From: Hygrophila difformis
Taxonomy: Eukaryota; Streptophyta; Magnoliopsida; Lamiales; Acanthaceae
Length of the DNA: 64,000 nucleotides
Assembly (NCBI GenBank): GCA_030278955.1
Contig: JAOANR010000004.1
Span: forward strand, 20,778,976 to 20,842,975
Direction: 5' to 3'
Part shown: piece after piece, positions 45,060 through 57,185 of the stretch
Numbering within the stretch: position 1 is the first letter of the stretch
How the letters are laid out: every line of letters starts with the position of its first letter
Position numbers and translations under genes: made by a program
The notes under the pieces: model-generated
Databases searched by the model: none
What the model was told of the DNA's origin: nothing
The model's input: only the letters and a program-made list of their open reading frames with translations

Positions 45060-48000
45060 TGTAACGCCCCGAAAATTTAAAACCATTTTCGTGACGTCAT
45101 CGCCGTATTAACTATTCTAAACTGTTGATCACTCAGCTTAGATAGTCAATACGAAGCGAGGTATAAATACAAACCTGTATCACACTCAAATAAATGCCAA
45201 CAAAGCAGTATATAACCCCAGGAACAATACATGGCATATCCGGGCGACAAGCCCTGAAATAACATAATGACATGGTCGCACATCCAATACCAGGAATGAC
45301 CAATAAGTAAATCATATGTGACAACCGCTCACATTTAAGGAATAACATATATTTTCATCAAAGGTCAGGCAAGAGCATATAATATTTATTCTAAACAATA
45401 AATATAATGGATGCAGCCTAGCTAGTTCGCTCAACCCGTACCCCAACATCGTGGTCTGCGCCATCCGTAGGAAGATCTATAAAACAAAAACAGATAACCG
45501 CAACAAGGTGTCAGTACATCGTACTGGCAAGGAATAGATATAGCTGGAAACGAGGCACACTAATGATAACACTATACTATAACAATAATAATAACAATAA
45601 TGATAACAATAATTAAGGACATAAAATAAATACAGAAAGTAAACATCACACCGTCCCATACCGGTGCTTCAACCACTGCAGATAAAATGAATGATGGATG
45701 ATGAGATGATATGTTATGACCTAAGATGTCTATCTACCCTAAATGCAGCACATAAGCATGTCTAGCGCGCACCTAGGTACCATGGTCGGTATTCCCTCCC
45801 ATATAAGGGTCCACACCCCTTAATGGTCGAGAGACATACCCACAGTGCCCCCGCCGCGGACACTAACAGCTGAGATCGTGGCTTACGGCAAGCGGGTCAG
45901 GCAAAGGGTCATGAGCCCTCTCCAGCCAAAATCAGACTAGGATATAAATCCTTTCCAGTCTCAATGCTTCTGGGTAGCAATCCCACTATGCCCCTCATCG
46001 GATACCGATTCGTAAGCATAGCGTATCCTACCGTCGTGGCATTTTATATCATCACAGATATTCACATATCATCACAGATATTCACATATCATCACAGATA
46101 TTCAGATTTCATCACAGATATCACATATCATTACAGATATTCACATATCATCACAGATATTCACATATCATCACAGATATTCAGATATCATCACAGATAT
46201 CAAGATTCGATTCAATCACATGTTCATACGTAAATCAACGCATATTCAGACTCAATTCAATCACTCATCTCGAGTTAAGTATAATCCGGGGTGTGCCAAG
46301 TCCCACGTATCGGCATCCACAACTCATCGCGAGTTAAGTATCAAGGGTGTGCCAAGCCCCACATATCGGCACCAACACATAATCAGATTCAATTCCACAC
46401 ATGTCAATACGTAAATTACGTGTCATGACAAAATAAACAACTCATCGCGAGTTAAGTGTCAAGGGTGTGCCAAGCCCCACATATCGGCACTCAACTCATA
46501 ACATCAAAATAGAAGCAACGCAAGATTCCATCCTAAACTAAGGCATGGTAGATCTTCTCTAATTGCAACTAAGTTCCAGGTTATGAGCATAATGATTAGT
46601 GAGATATTCGCAAGCAGTTCTTGCCTAATTCTAAGGCATCCTCATTATACGCAGGGAATCCGTACACACGAGAGTTCCCAATACTAAGGCAACATAGACT
46701 ATACTAGTCTATTCCTAACCCCGATCTAATTTGCTATTCTAAACCTTGCCTTTATTATAAATCTTCAAGCTCCCTTTGTACAACTTCAACTTTCACGTGG
46801 CTTCAATACAAGTCCACACTCGTTCCCTGTACAATAATATCATCATAAGAATTAAAATAATTTAACAATACCAATTTCATCATCTCCTCTTATCTCCAAC
46901 ACCAATAACCACCTCCAATCCCCTTTTTATAATCCCTCCAAATCAACCACCCAACACTTCCAATTCTATGTTTATCAACATAGAATTGACTAATATTGAA
47001 TAACCCAACAACATCAATAATATAAAGAATAATTCAATCCAACATGTCACACTATATACTACAAGTTCTCCAAGCATTCAATTAATCTCACAACATAAAA
47101 ATACTAACAAGGTATCCCAATTTATTCAATTCTACAATTACACATCTCATATATTCCACATAACTCCATTTTGTTCAATCCAAATATACAAAGAGCCATT
47201 TAACTAAAATAAAAGTCCAACAATCTCTTTCCAAGATCCCACAAACCAACACCAAGTTAACATTTTCCCATTCTAAGTTTACCAACATAGAATTAGGAAA
47301 ATCTAGAAATAGTCCAACAAAGCCAATACATAGATACACCGCTATAATCAACAATGCCAAAGGACTTTTAAAGAGTTTATAGAAACCCCAACAATTTAAA
47401 CAATTAAATCTCATTAACCAATTTTACATAACCATCGTATGTTCTAATACATACTCCAATCTAAATGTAATCTACAATTACAAGGAAAAACATCAATATT
47501 CATGGTTCCCAACTTTATTATTCAAAACCAACCTCAATTTCAAAATCTATCTATCTAGTTCACTACGGTTCAAGGATCCAAATTATACCATCAAAAATTC
47601 ATAACTTTAGACCACCAATATACTTTCCCAAGTTCAATTGAGTGCACCTTAAATCATAAAATCCAACACAAAGAATCTCACAAGACTAGCAAACTAAAAT
47701 TCCAATTATTACACACATAATATAGGACGAAACTATTACAACTCTCATATTAGGATAACATTAATCTTAAGAATCCAAATCCACATAATCTCTATCATTC
47801 TAACACATAGATGACAAACTCAAAACCTTCATAGGACATTTAAAATAAAAATTCCTCCAACTCATCATAATTCAATAAATCCATTTTAACCCCTTAGCTA
47901 GCACACCAAGAACTTATAGAACCAAAATCTAACAATTCTTGAACATTCCAAAACCAAAACATGTAACATCTACAATATATCATTTAAACAATAATATACA

Positions 48001-48927
48001 ATTAAATCATTTCTAACACTCAAATGTGGGGTAAGGAATTCAACCAAAATGCCAAGAACACCAAAAATGAGAAAATACCAAAATCCACCACCACCATTAC
48101 CGCCGACTACCATCACCACGCCGGAGGTTCGCCGCCGGCGCAACCACAGCAGCGGCGGCAGAGCAGCCGCCGCTCGCCGCCACCACAGCGCGGACGGGCG
48201 CGCTGTGCGCCACCACCGCCGGCTGGAGGCGCTGCCTCCAGCCCTCCACCATCGGGCCACCACCGCACCGCCAGTCATCACCACCACCGCACCACCGGCG
48301 AGTCGCCGGCGCGACCTCCGCAGAAGCAGCGGCAGCAGCCGCTGCTCACAGCCACAGCGCCACGCGCTGTGGCGTTGCCACCGCCGGAGGCGCTGCCTCC
48401 GGCCTCGCCATGGCTAGAAGGCGTCGGCCCTGGCCCTCCTCGTCGCCACCGCAGCGGCGACACCACCTCCCGCCACCGATCGAACTCCGACAGAGAAAAG
48501 GAGCAAGAAACGGGAAGGGAAAAACAGGGAAGGAGGAGAAGGAAGGAGAACTTCATACCTTGAGAGGAAAAGCTTCGATTTCATCCCAATTGTTGTCTCC
48601 ATTGCTCCCAGTCGAGATCCCCAATTCCATCGAGCCCTTGTTCTTTCTCTCTCAATTTGGAGAGTGACGGGTTGAGTGGGAATTTTCCCCAAATTTCCAA
48701 TATAAGGTTAAGGGACTTTGTAACAATTTATTATTCTCATTTTAGCCCCAAATCATTCTAATAGTTCAAATTCTCCCCTTGTTGAATTGTTTGATTTGGA
48801 TCACCAATACTTCTTCATTGGGCTTGAAATAATTATACACCCATTGTATTTAATTATTGAAGCCCAATTGACTAATTAATCACAACTAAATAGATTTAAT
48901 CATGAATTAATTATTCGGGATGTTACA
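45060..48927 (-). repeat. LARD 5' LTR
   Basis: The same length as the 3' LTR and almost identical along all 3868 bp. It lies next to the tRNA primer-binding site, which makes it the 5' LTR of a minus-oriented element. Confidence 0.92.
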
Positions 48928-48932
48928 ATGGC

Positions 48933-49109
48933 TTTCTCCGGGTAGCACCGATTATTTAGATCGGTTGGCTTGCTCGGGTGATGTTTCTCGGGGTCCATGG
49001 GCTGGTCTTGGACCATCTCATCCACGTCAAGCCTAAAAGTTGGGCACTTATGTAAATTGAGCCTGGATATGTATGTGGGCAGGATTAACACAATTTTTAT
49101 GTGTTAACA
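48933..49109 (-). repeat. Tat 5' LTR, piece 3
   Basis: TTTCTCCGGGTAGCACC onward to TGTGTTAACA, matching the end of the LTR at about 29194-29359. The MLE transposase resumes after the CGGCG target duplication. Confidence 0.85.
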
Positions 49110-49114
49110 CGGCG

Positions 49115-50470
49115 GCTGCATTGACATGAAGGATTTATTGGAACTTCAAGACTTGGTTGAAGAGGATCCTTTGGATGAGGTTTTACACTTCTCTTCAAAC
49201 TTTGATTTTTCTGATTTGGAATTTGAAGGAGAAATAGGAAATCTGTTTGGAATTCAAGAAGCACAATCAATAAATCAGGATAAAAAAAAAATAGTAGAGT
49301 TATCTAACATGCAAAGAAACACTATTGTGCAAAAGCTACTATCTGCGGCAGATGATAAAAATACTCTTCCAAAAGACCTTATTTCTGAAACAGCAATAGA
49401 ATACGATTTCAGTAGGTGGACTATTTCAAGGCTGTGGAATAATGCAACGTTACAGAAGATGAATATCAATTTCATTGATGTGAACAACAAGAAAAAAGGG
49501 GGGGGGGGGGAGCTGGGAGAAAATGCAAAGGGTTAAGTGATGAAGTATTACAATCTGTGTCACTGCACAAGAGGAGTACAATAAGATCATATGCATGTGC
49601 TCTCCATGGTAACCCAATTTTGGTTTATTGAATGCTTAAGAGGGAAAAAATTAGGTCTTACTCAATGGCTATCAAGCCAAAAACTTATCGATGCTCATAA
49701 AAAGCAAAGAACTCGTGCGTATTGAGACACATAATTCCTAGTACATTGAGCACAAAATCAGTGTTTAAGGGGTTAAATGACTATGTCCATATTGATTAAA
49801 AATAGTTTTATTTGGATTAAAAAACCACGAAATACTATTTGCTTGCAAAAGAGAGAGATCCATACCGGTCAACACAAAACAAGAATTATATTTTGAAGGT
49901 AATGTTTCTGGCCGCTGTTGAAAGACCCGTGTTAAGTGATGTTGGTGAGGTTATATAGGATGGAAAATTGGAATTTTTCCATTTATCGAAACTAATTTTG
50001 CACAGAGACGCAACAATAATAGAGAGGGGTGTTGCAGAAATTAAGGTTGTTCAAAAAATCACAAGTGAGGTAGTTAAAGCATAAATTGATCCATGAAGTG
50101 TACCATGCATAAAACAAAAGTTGCCAACAAATTCACCAAAACAGATCATGATACAGCAAAACAAAGCAAAACCACACATTCGACCAAGCAATGAAGAATT
50201 TAATGCAATTGCTCAAACATATGGTTTTCATTTTACAATTGTGAACCAACCTCCACAATCTTTCGACCTCAATATATTAGATCATGGATTTTTTTAGGGC
50301 AATTCAATCTTTACAACACCAAGCAAGCCCAAGAAATGTTGAGGAATTGGTGAACGCAGTGAAGATCAATATCAACCTTTGGATCCTAGAGTGCTTAACT
50401 ACACATGGCTTCAATGCAATATGTAATGCTCAAAATTTTCAAGCAAAAAGGCCACAACCAATATAAGAAT
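49115..50470 (+). pseudogene. Plant mariner-like transposase (DD39D), decayed
   Basis: The first part, open to 49536, has the N-terminal helix-turn-helix region of plant MLE transposases (LSNMQRNTIVQKLL, then DFSRWTISRLW). A G-run at 49499-49510 shifts the frame. Downstream fragments still read SLHKRSTIRSYACALHGNP, then NDYVHID (first catalytic Asp, followed by stops where family members have E-K-W), then VMFLAAVERPVL. Further on come IQQNKAKPH, where the second catalytic Asp of QQDN is Asn, and SFDLNILDHGFFRAIQSLQ. The final open piece, 50284-50466, is the C-terminus. Such proteins cut and paste their own TA-flanked element and can mobilise Stowaway MITEs. This copy is dead (frameshift, several stops, lost catalytic residue). 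Confidence 0.85.
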
Positions 50471-50812
50471 CCGCGTTAAGGCAAAAGAAGACCGGGTAGG
50501 ATTGGATTACTTCCTAAAAATGTGGAGATCGAGCAAGCTAAAATGAATGCCTCAATGCAGTTCTTGAATGAGGGTAACATTGTTATAAATGAAGGGGTTT
50601 GATCTTTGAAAAAGACATGTATTGGAGCTAAAACTGCAATTTTGTAAAGAATGTTGGGGCTGAGAATGCCATTTTGTAAAGAATGTTGGGCAGAACATCA
50701 CATTTATAAAGAACATTGGGGCAGAAAATCAGATTTTGTCAAGAGCATTGTGGCATAAGATCCCATTTTGTACAGATCAATCTCATTTCATAAACAAAAG
50801 TTGTGAAATTAT

Positions 50813-51064
50813 TTAGAATGAATGCAATGAGAGACAATAACTAAAACCAAAACAAGACATGTGAATTGTAAAAGTAACTTTACAGATTGAAGATGACTTC
50901 CCAATTAATTTGTCCATCATACGTTGCCACAGCTTGTATGCATCCATAGTGTTTATGTCAAATAAACAATCTACTAGCATTTGTTGAGTATTCATAGATT
51001 CACTTTCTTTTATGCCTAAGTAAACTTTTTCTGGTGTTTCGGGAACATAAAGTTCAGAGGTAGG
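50813..51064 (-). pseudogene. Convergent coding trace, 3' exon before the Tekay insertion
   Basis: The minus strand is open from the Tekay boundary leftward: SELYVPETPEKVYLGIKESE, then NTQQMLVDCLFDIN and DAYKLWQRMMDKLIGK. A donor-like TCT-GTAAAG sits near 50880. When the Tekay element and one GTAGG are removed, the frame continues upstream into 61715-61755 (PTSPSSPYPT). I do not recognise the protein. It shares an S-x-L-(Y/F)-V-P motif with the exons at 61862-62190. Confidence 0.45.
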
Positions 51065-53472
51065 TGTAATACCCCGGATTTGATAACCCAGGCCGGGATG
51101 TCACCGCCACATCTCCCTAGCGAGACACGGATTCTCCGAGCTTGCCAAAGAGATGCAAGGCTATAGGTATTGCAAAAAAAGATTTAAAAACAAGTCCGGA
51201 ATCTATTTAAAAATAATAATAAGTGGCATCCACACATATAGTAGTAGTAATAATATATCGCAGCGGAAAAAGGTAAAGTGGGCTGACATGGCCAAAACTC
51301 GGGATTTACATGCCCGTTATGCAAGTATCGTAAAAGCAATAAAAACAATGTTTAAGTTTTTCCATCCCCCAATGCATATGCTCATGCATTATCTTCATAC
51401 TCTGAAAGGAAAAGAGAAAACAACAATTTTATCAGTATATAAAATACTGAGTAAGTCGATCCTAACATAGCAATAAAGGAATTTGATTAGATAATTTAAG
51501 ATTTCACTCCTAACATGCATTCACAAAATTTAAAGGAAATAATAATTTTAATTGTGTACTTGAACATGTATCTAATCCACAATAACAATTTAGTCATGAT
51601 ATGAAATTTAAAGACATAATTTAAATGCATAATTTAAAGGCATGCATAAATAAATAAATACTCAAAAATATTAAATCTTTTATTTCCCCCGTTACGTAAC
51701 CATTTCTCAGTGTTTTGTATAGCCGGTGATCCGGCGGCCGCAGCCATTTCGTAAGTATCTCGTTTAGCCGGTGATCCGGCGGCTGCAGCCGTATCTGCCA
51801 TACCCAGTACCACTCCGGAGCCTCGAGAAATCCATACGGACAACCCGAGAGAGTAGGCCATGTATCTCCCGCCGATTGGCGTAATAGCTCATCAAATTCT
51901 CTCGTCCATTATAGGCCCGAAGAGAAAGGCTAGAGGGGCACCCTGCAAAGCACTCACCCTCCACCAAGTATCTCATGTATCGTTTAGATTTAATGTATCG
52001 GGGTTTTTCAAAAGTATAGATGTATCGTATTTCAAATCTTTGATCGTTCGTTTCGAAATTTCAAAATCCTTCGATTTAAAAGTATCTTGGCGTCACAGTT
52101 TACGCCTTTTCAATTTAAAAATTCGGTTTAAGTCCGAAAAAATCTGAAAATTTCACAGTTTATGCAAAACACCCTAACGAACAACTTTCGTGTTTTAACT
52201 TTTGCGAAATAAGTTGAGGAAACATGTCAAATGGACTCCAAAAATTCTGAAATTTTAACCACATATACTAGACATGATTATCTACAACTTTCATTTAGAT
52301 TGTAAAGATCGGACAACAAAATATAGAAACATGCTCATCAAGTTCGAATATGAACACTGTCAGGTTTTTCGAAAAGTCCTAGTAAACAGTTTATGTTCGG
52401 CGCGATTTGAAATAGCAAACGTTAACGAAAATGTCTGAAATTTTTACACAACCTAGATTTATGTGTTAGGATTAAAAGTCTAGTTTTGAGTTTCTCGGAT
52501 TGAATCCTCGAAATAGGAGTTTTAGGCCGATTTCAGAAACTGCGCACGTTGGGGTTTTTAATTTCGATTTTTACGTTTCGTTACATTACGACTATACCGG
52601 ACGCCCCTAAATCACCCGTGTTGATATGGAAGGCTCAACTTACAGTGGTAGTGTTCTTGAGTAGTCCTAGGGTCGCTCGGCTCGTCCAAAATCCTACGAA
52701 CGGATCTACGAAACGCAAAGTTCCCGACTTTGGCCACGATCGTATTTGCAACCAACGATTCGAGAGTTAGAGTGGGGATTTGAGAGGAAAAACGAGAATG
52801 GAAATCTGTTTGAAGGCTTACCAATGAATCTATCACTGAAATCCTTGTTCCACTCCCTTGCTCGGTCGTTGTAGGTTGCCGGAAAGTCGCCGGAAGTCCG
52901 TCGGAAGTTCGTCGGGAGAGTGTTTTGGCTTGGGAGAGTTTGAGAGAGCTTTAGGAGGTTGTTGTGACTGCTTATGGGGTGGGGAGACAACCCTAGGTCG
53001 ACCTTATTCACCTTCCCCCGTCCAAAATCCACTTTCCAAAGTCGGGGGGTCGAATTATGGTAAGAAATCGCCGAAAACGCGCAAGTTGCCAAAACCTGTA
53101 GAGCCACGCGGGGTTGGCGCGCCTTTTGGCCAAACCCCGCCCGGCCAGCGCGCCGGGACTGCGGTCCGGGCGGGTCCGTGCGATCCGATCCGTCGGGTCT
53201 TTTTCTCCTCTCTTTCGGACTTCTATCCTTCCCCGTTTTCGCGCTCGATTTTCCCGGGTCATTTTCGGATTATGCTTCTCGTCATAAATTTATTCCGTCT
53301 CAATTCGATTCCATGCTTGAAATCCTAAGACCGTCGGTTTTGGTCCGTCGGGTTCTAATTCGTCGTCCTTTGACTTCCGTGCATTTCCGCGTCTACGGGT
53401 TCTCGGAAACAAAACCTTCTCTCCTATTGGATTAATTCCTATTTTTATATTCTAAAATTTACGGATATTACA
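51065..53472 (-). repeat. Tekay 3' LTR
   Basis: 2408 bp. It keeps a segment of about 200 bp (51253-51451) that is missing from the 5' LTR but present in the related solo LTR (near 39090-39210), so the 5' LTR suffered a deletion. It contains two GCCGG-TGAT-CCGGC hairpins (51722-51735, 51768-51781) and a GC-rich block at 53100-53240. Confidence 0.9.
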
Positions 53473-53473
53473 G

Positions 53474-53486
53474 TCTACCCCCCTTA
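53474..53486 (-). other. Tekay polypurine tract at the active 3' LTR
   Basis: The minus strand reads TAAGGGGGGTAGA, next to the LTR start TGTAATATCC. This is the tract actually used, because the adjoining LTR matches the 5' LTR. Confidence 0.8.
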
Positions 53487-53491
53487 AGAAC

Positions 53492-53511
53492 CAACTTCGT
53501 CCTCGAAGTTG
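53492..53511. promoter_or_regulatory. Hairpin next to Tekay polypurine tract
   Basis: CAACTTCG-TCCT-CGAAGTTG is a perfect 8-bp stem with a 4-base loop, 19 bases from the LTR. It has the same core and spacing as the LARD hairpin at 43503-43520. Confidence 0.65.
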
Positions 53512-53750
53512 CACTTCATCCTCTCGCGAGTTCGGGAATTGTTTGATTAAGTGATTGTATTATTGTGTGTCGTTGTTTGTTATTATTTGACTGAACCCAG
53601 AATTGAAATTTCCGAGTTGCCTACGTACCCCGTGAAGGGATCAAGTCATTACGTAGTTCAAAACAATTTGAATTTGTTTCTTTGGGGTACAAAGTATTCG
53701 TATAAAATATCCGGAAATATTCGGGTCGTCACATCCTCCCCCTCTTAAGA
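53512..53750 (-). repeat. Remnant of a second 3' end: polypurine tract plus foreign LTR start
   Basis: Right after the pol stop the minus strand reads TCTTAAGAGGGGGAGGA (53734-53750) and then TGTGACGACCCGAATATTTC (53733 leftwards), which looks like a polypurine tract and the 5' tip of a different LTR family. About 220 bp later the normal tail hairpin, polypurine tract and LTR follow. The simplest reading is a chimeric element joined inside a foreign LTR. Confidence 0.55.
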
Positions 53751-53756
53751 TTGCAG

Positions 53757-56700
53757 TTATGCCCCCATAACTGTTGTTGCATTGCCTTGGAATAGGGTTG
53801 GGTAACGATCCTTCATGTCTGCTTCTAGCTCCCACGTTGCCGTCTCGGCTTCGTGGTTAGACCAAAGAACCTTAACCATCCTCACGGTCCTATTCCTTGT
53901 TACCCTCTCCTTCTTGTCGAGTATTCGCACCGGAATTTCTTCGTAGCTTAAGTCATCGTCCAACTCAATTTCCTCCGGTTGGAGTACGTGGGTCGGATCA
54001 TGGACGTATTTCTTCAGTTGCGAGACATGGAACACGTCGTGGACACGAGCAAATTGTGGCGGTAATGCTAGTCGGTATGCAAGATTCCCCACTCTTTCTA
54101 GGATCTCGTATGGTCCTATGTACCGTGGGCTTAATTTTCCCCGCTTGCCAAAGCGCATCACACCCTTCATCGGTGATACCTTTAACATGACCTTATCGCC
54201 TATTTGGAATTCCAAATCTTGCCGTCTCACGTCGGCATAGCTCTTTTGCCGGTCTTGCGCGGCTCTCATCTTTCCTTGGATTATTTTGACTTGTTGAGCC
54301 ATCTCCTCAACAAGTTGCGGTCCAATTACCATAGTCCTCTCACCCTCTTCCCAGCTCAATGGGCTTCGGCATTTGCGTCCATACAGTGCCTCGAAAGGTG
54401 CCATGCCAATGCTAGCATGGTAGCTGTTGTTGTAGGAAAATTCGATCAAGGGTAAGTGATTTTCCCAACTTCCTTTAAACTCTAATACGCAAGCCCTCAG
54501 CATGTCTTCCAAAGTTTGGATCGTCCTTTCCGTTTGTCCATCCGTCATGGGATGGAACGCGGTACTCATCTTTATCTTCGTACCGAGGGCTTCTTGTAGT
54601 TTTGTCCAAAAATGTGAGACGAATCTATTGTCTCTGTCCGAGATGATGTCATGTGGTACTCCATGTCGTCGTACCACGTTTTCGACATATGCCCTTGCCA
54701 ATTGATCCATGGACCAGGTATCCTTCATGGGGATAAATATGACAGCTTTTGTCAACCTATCCACGATCACCCAGATTTTATTCATCCCCTTCGGTGAACG
54801 TGGTAACCCCGAAACGAAGTCCATTGAAATGCTATCCCATTTCCAACTTGGGATTTCCAATGGCTGCATTAATCCTAAGGGTTTCTGCCGTACGGCCTTG
54901 ACCTTCTGGCAGGTGAGGCATCTTGCCACAAACTCGGCTATTTCTCTCTTCATGTTCGGCCACCAATAGTTCCTCTGTATGTCCTTGTATAGCTTCTCGC
55001 CTCCGGGATGGACCGAGTATGGGGTATTATGGCCTTCCTCCATCACTCTTTGCTTCAGGTCCTCGCATTTTCGCGGTATGCACCACCTTCCCTTGAAGCG
55101 GATGCTTCCGTCCTCATGGATTTTAAAATCCATTGCCTTTCCTTCAGCAATGTTCTTCCTAATTTCCTCCAGGTTTTCATCACCTTGTTGTGCCAGTCGT
55201 ATCTCATCGAGTATGGTGGATTCTACTACCATCGTGTTGACGACCTCACTTACTTCGCCAGAGTGTACCAACTCCAGACTTAATTTTGCCAAGTCTCTGT
55301 ACAACTCGGCCGGTACCATAAGTGAATTCACCACGTGTTGAGTCTTTCGACTCAAGGCATCGGCCACGACGTTGGCTTTTCCTTCGTGGTACGCGATTTC
55401 CAGGTCGTAATCCTTAATCAGTTCCAACCATCTTCTTTGCCTCAAATTTAGCTCTTTTTGCGTGAATATATACTTGAGGCTCATGGTTGGTGAACATCCG
55501 ACACTTTCGCCCATAGAGGTAATGCCTCCATATCTTTAGGGCGAACACGACTGCGGCTAGCTCCAAGTCGTGCGTCGGATAGTTCTCTTCGTGTGGCTTT
55601 AGTTGACGTGATGCGTATGCTATAACCCTTTGATCTTGCATTAGCACGCATCCCAATCCTTCCTTCGAGGCGTCGCTGTACACCTCGAAGTCTCCATCCT
55701 CCAATGGTAATGCCAACACCGGCGCTGTAGTAAGCCGTTTCTTCAATTCTTGGAATGCGGAATCACACTCAATGGTCCAGTCGTATTTCACCCCTTTCTT
55801 TAACAGCTGTGTCAATGGGCGAGCGATCCTTGAGAAATCCTTTACAAACCTTCGGTAGTACCCTGCCAATCCGAGAAAACTTCTTATCTCGGTTGGATTC
55901 TTCGGTGGCGCCCATTCGGTTACTGCCGAGATCTTTGCTGGGTCTACTGCCACTCCATTGGCGGATACGATATGTCCCAGAAATGCCACTTCTTTTACCC
56001 AGAAGTCGCATTTGGACAGCTTGCCATACAACTGATTTGCTCGTAAGATCCCTAGCACTTTGTGTAAGTGTTCGGAATGCTCTTCTTCGCTTTTCGAGTA
56101 GATCAGGATGTCATCTATGAACACCACTACGCATTGATCTAATAATTCCCGAAACACGTTGTTCATGAGATTCATGAACATCGCTGGGGCGTTCGTCAGC
56201 CCGAATGATAGCACCGTGAATTCGTAGTGCCCGTAGCGAGTTCTGAATGCCGTCTTTGGGATATCCTTTTCGGCGATCCTTAATTGGTGATACCCTGATC
56301 GCAAGTCGATCTTTGAAAATACTGAAGCTCCCTTCAGTTGGTCGAACAAATCCTCGATTCTGGGCAACGGGTACTTGTTCTTGACCGTGACTTGGTTAAG
56401 CCCTCTATAATCGATGCATAGTCGTAGAACTCCATCTTTCTTCTTCACGAATAAGACCGGGGCTCCCCATGGGGACGTGCTCGGCCTTATGTAACCCTTC
56501 TCTAGCAACTCCTCGAGTTGTTCTTTTAGTTCCTTCATTTCCAGCGGCGCCATACGGTAAGGAGCCTTTGAGACAGGCTCCGTTCCCGGGATAAGATCTA
56601 TGGTGAATTCCAGATCTCTCTCAGGCGGCATACCGGGAACGTCTTCCGGGAATACATCCGGGTATTCTCTCACCACCGGAATGTTACCCACCTTGACCTC

Positions 56701-57168
56701 TTCGGCCTCAAGGTTATGAATGTAGCATGCATATAACGCGTAGCCTTTACGCATTAAGCTACATAGCTTCATGGCGTTAACTATCTTGGTAGACTTCTTA
56801 GGGGGTTGGGAGTAAAAGATGACTCTCCTTCCCCTACTCTTTGACAACGTGATCTTTTGTTTTTGGCAATCGATCACGGCTTTATATTGGGTTAGCCAAT
56901 CCATCCCTAGTATGACGTCAAAATCCTGTAGTTCGAATTCTACCAAGTTCGCGAAAAACTCTACGTTCTTTATAACTATCGGAATCCCGTTATATCGCTT
57001 AGAGCATGATACTACCTCTCCCGATGGAAGTTGAATCCCTAAGTTAATCAATTCGCACTTAGGTAGATCTAGTTCAGGTAAGACTCTAGATGATATTATC
57101 GAACAACTAGCTCCTGAGTAAAACAGAACTCTAAGGGGTGTACTTAAGACATGGAACGTACCTCCCAT
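53757..57168 (-). pseudogene. Tekay pol: protease, RT, RNase H, integrase, chromodomain
   Basis: Two overlapping frames (57168-55414 and 55514-53757) are separated by a frameshift near 55470-55490 in RNase H, apparently a 2-base loss between FTNHE and [10 protein letters not shown]; the usual TDH Asp is also Asn. Protease: [13 protein letters not shown], where the catalytic Asp of D-S-G-A is Tyr. [38 protein letters not shown]. RNase H start: [16 protein letters not shown]. Integrase: HHCC finger (VHPGGEKLY, then CLTCQKVKA) and D,D,E ([32 protein letters not shown]). The C-terminus has a chromodomain ([18 protein letters not shown]), marking the Tekay/Del clade and thought to steer insertion to heterochromatin. 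It is inactive because of the frameshift and protease change. Confidence 0.9.
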
Positions 57169-57185
57169 TACGTCCCCATAACTGC

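Larger units (their letters stand above)
39618..48927 (-). mobile_element. LARD-type non-autonomous LTR retrotransposon, very young
   Basis: A 9310-bp element with two LTRs of exactly 3868 bp (39618-43485 and 45060-48927), ends TGTAACGCCCCG and CGGGATGTTACA, and a perfect ATGGC duplication (39613-39617, 48928-48932). The 1574-bp internal region encodes nothing recognisable. The primer-binding site at 45046-45057 and polypurine tract at 43487-43498 give a minus-strand orientation. Long LTRs with a non-coding interior define a large retrotransposon derivative that must borrow proteins in trans. The LTRs differ at only about four positions by eye. Confidence 0.9.
28702..49109 (-). mobile_element. 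Tat-lineage Ty3/gypsy retrotransposon, degenerate, with two nested insertions
   Basis: The 3' LTR is 28702-29359; the 5' LTR is in three pieces (35793-36054, 39396-39617, 48933-49109; 661 bp in all, against 658). The ends are TGTTGCTCCC and TGTTAACA. The flanks CGACG (28697-28701) and CGGCG (49110-49114) are a 5-bp target duplication with one change. Coding order on the minus strand is gag, RT, RNase H plus second RNase H, integrase. The typical Tat signatures are GGSGxTSTxEHISRFL-like gag, RT with YIDDVIVK and an archaeal-type second RNase H. Its 5' LTR was later hit by a solo LTR (36055-39390) and a LARD (39618-48927). Confidence 0.88.

Noticed and set aside
51860..53435. Reading frames of up to 156 codons in the Tekay LTRs (also 60002-61672)
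   Set aside because: They fall in LTR sequence present in both copies, change frame with small indels and have no domain.
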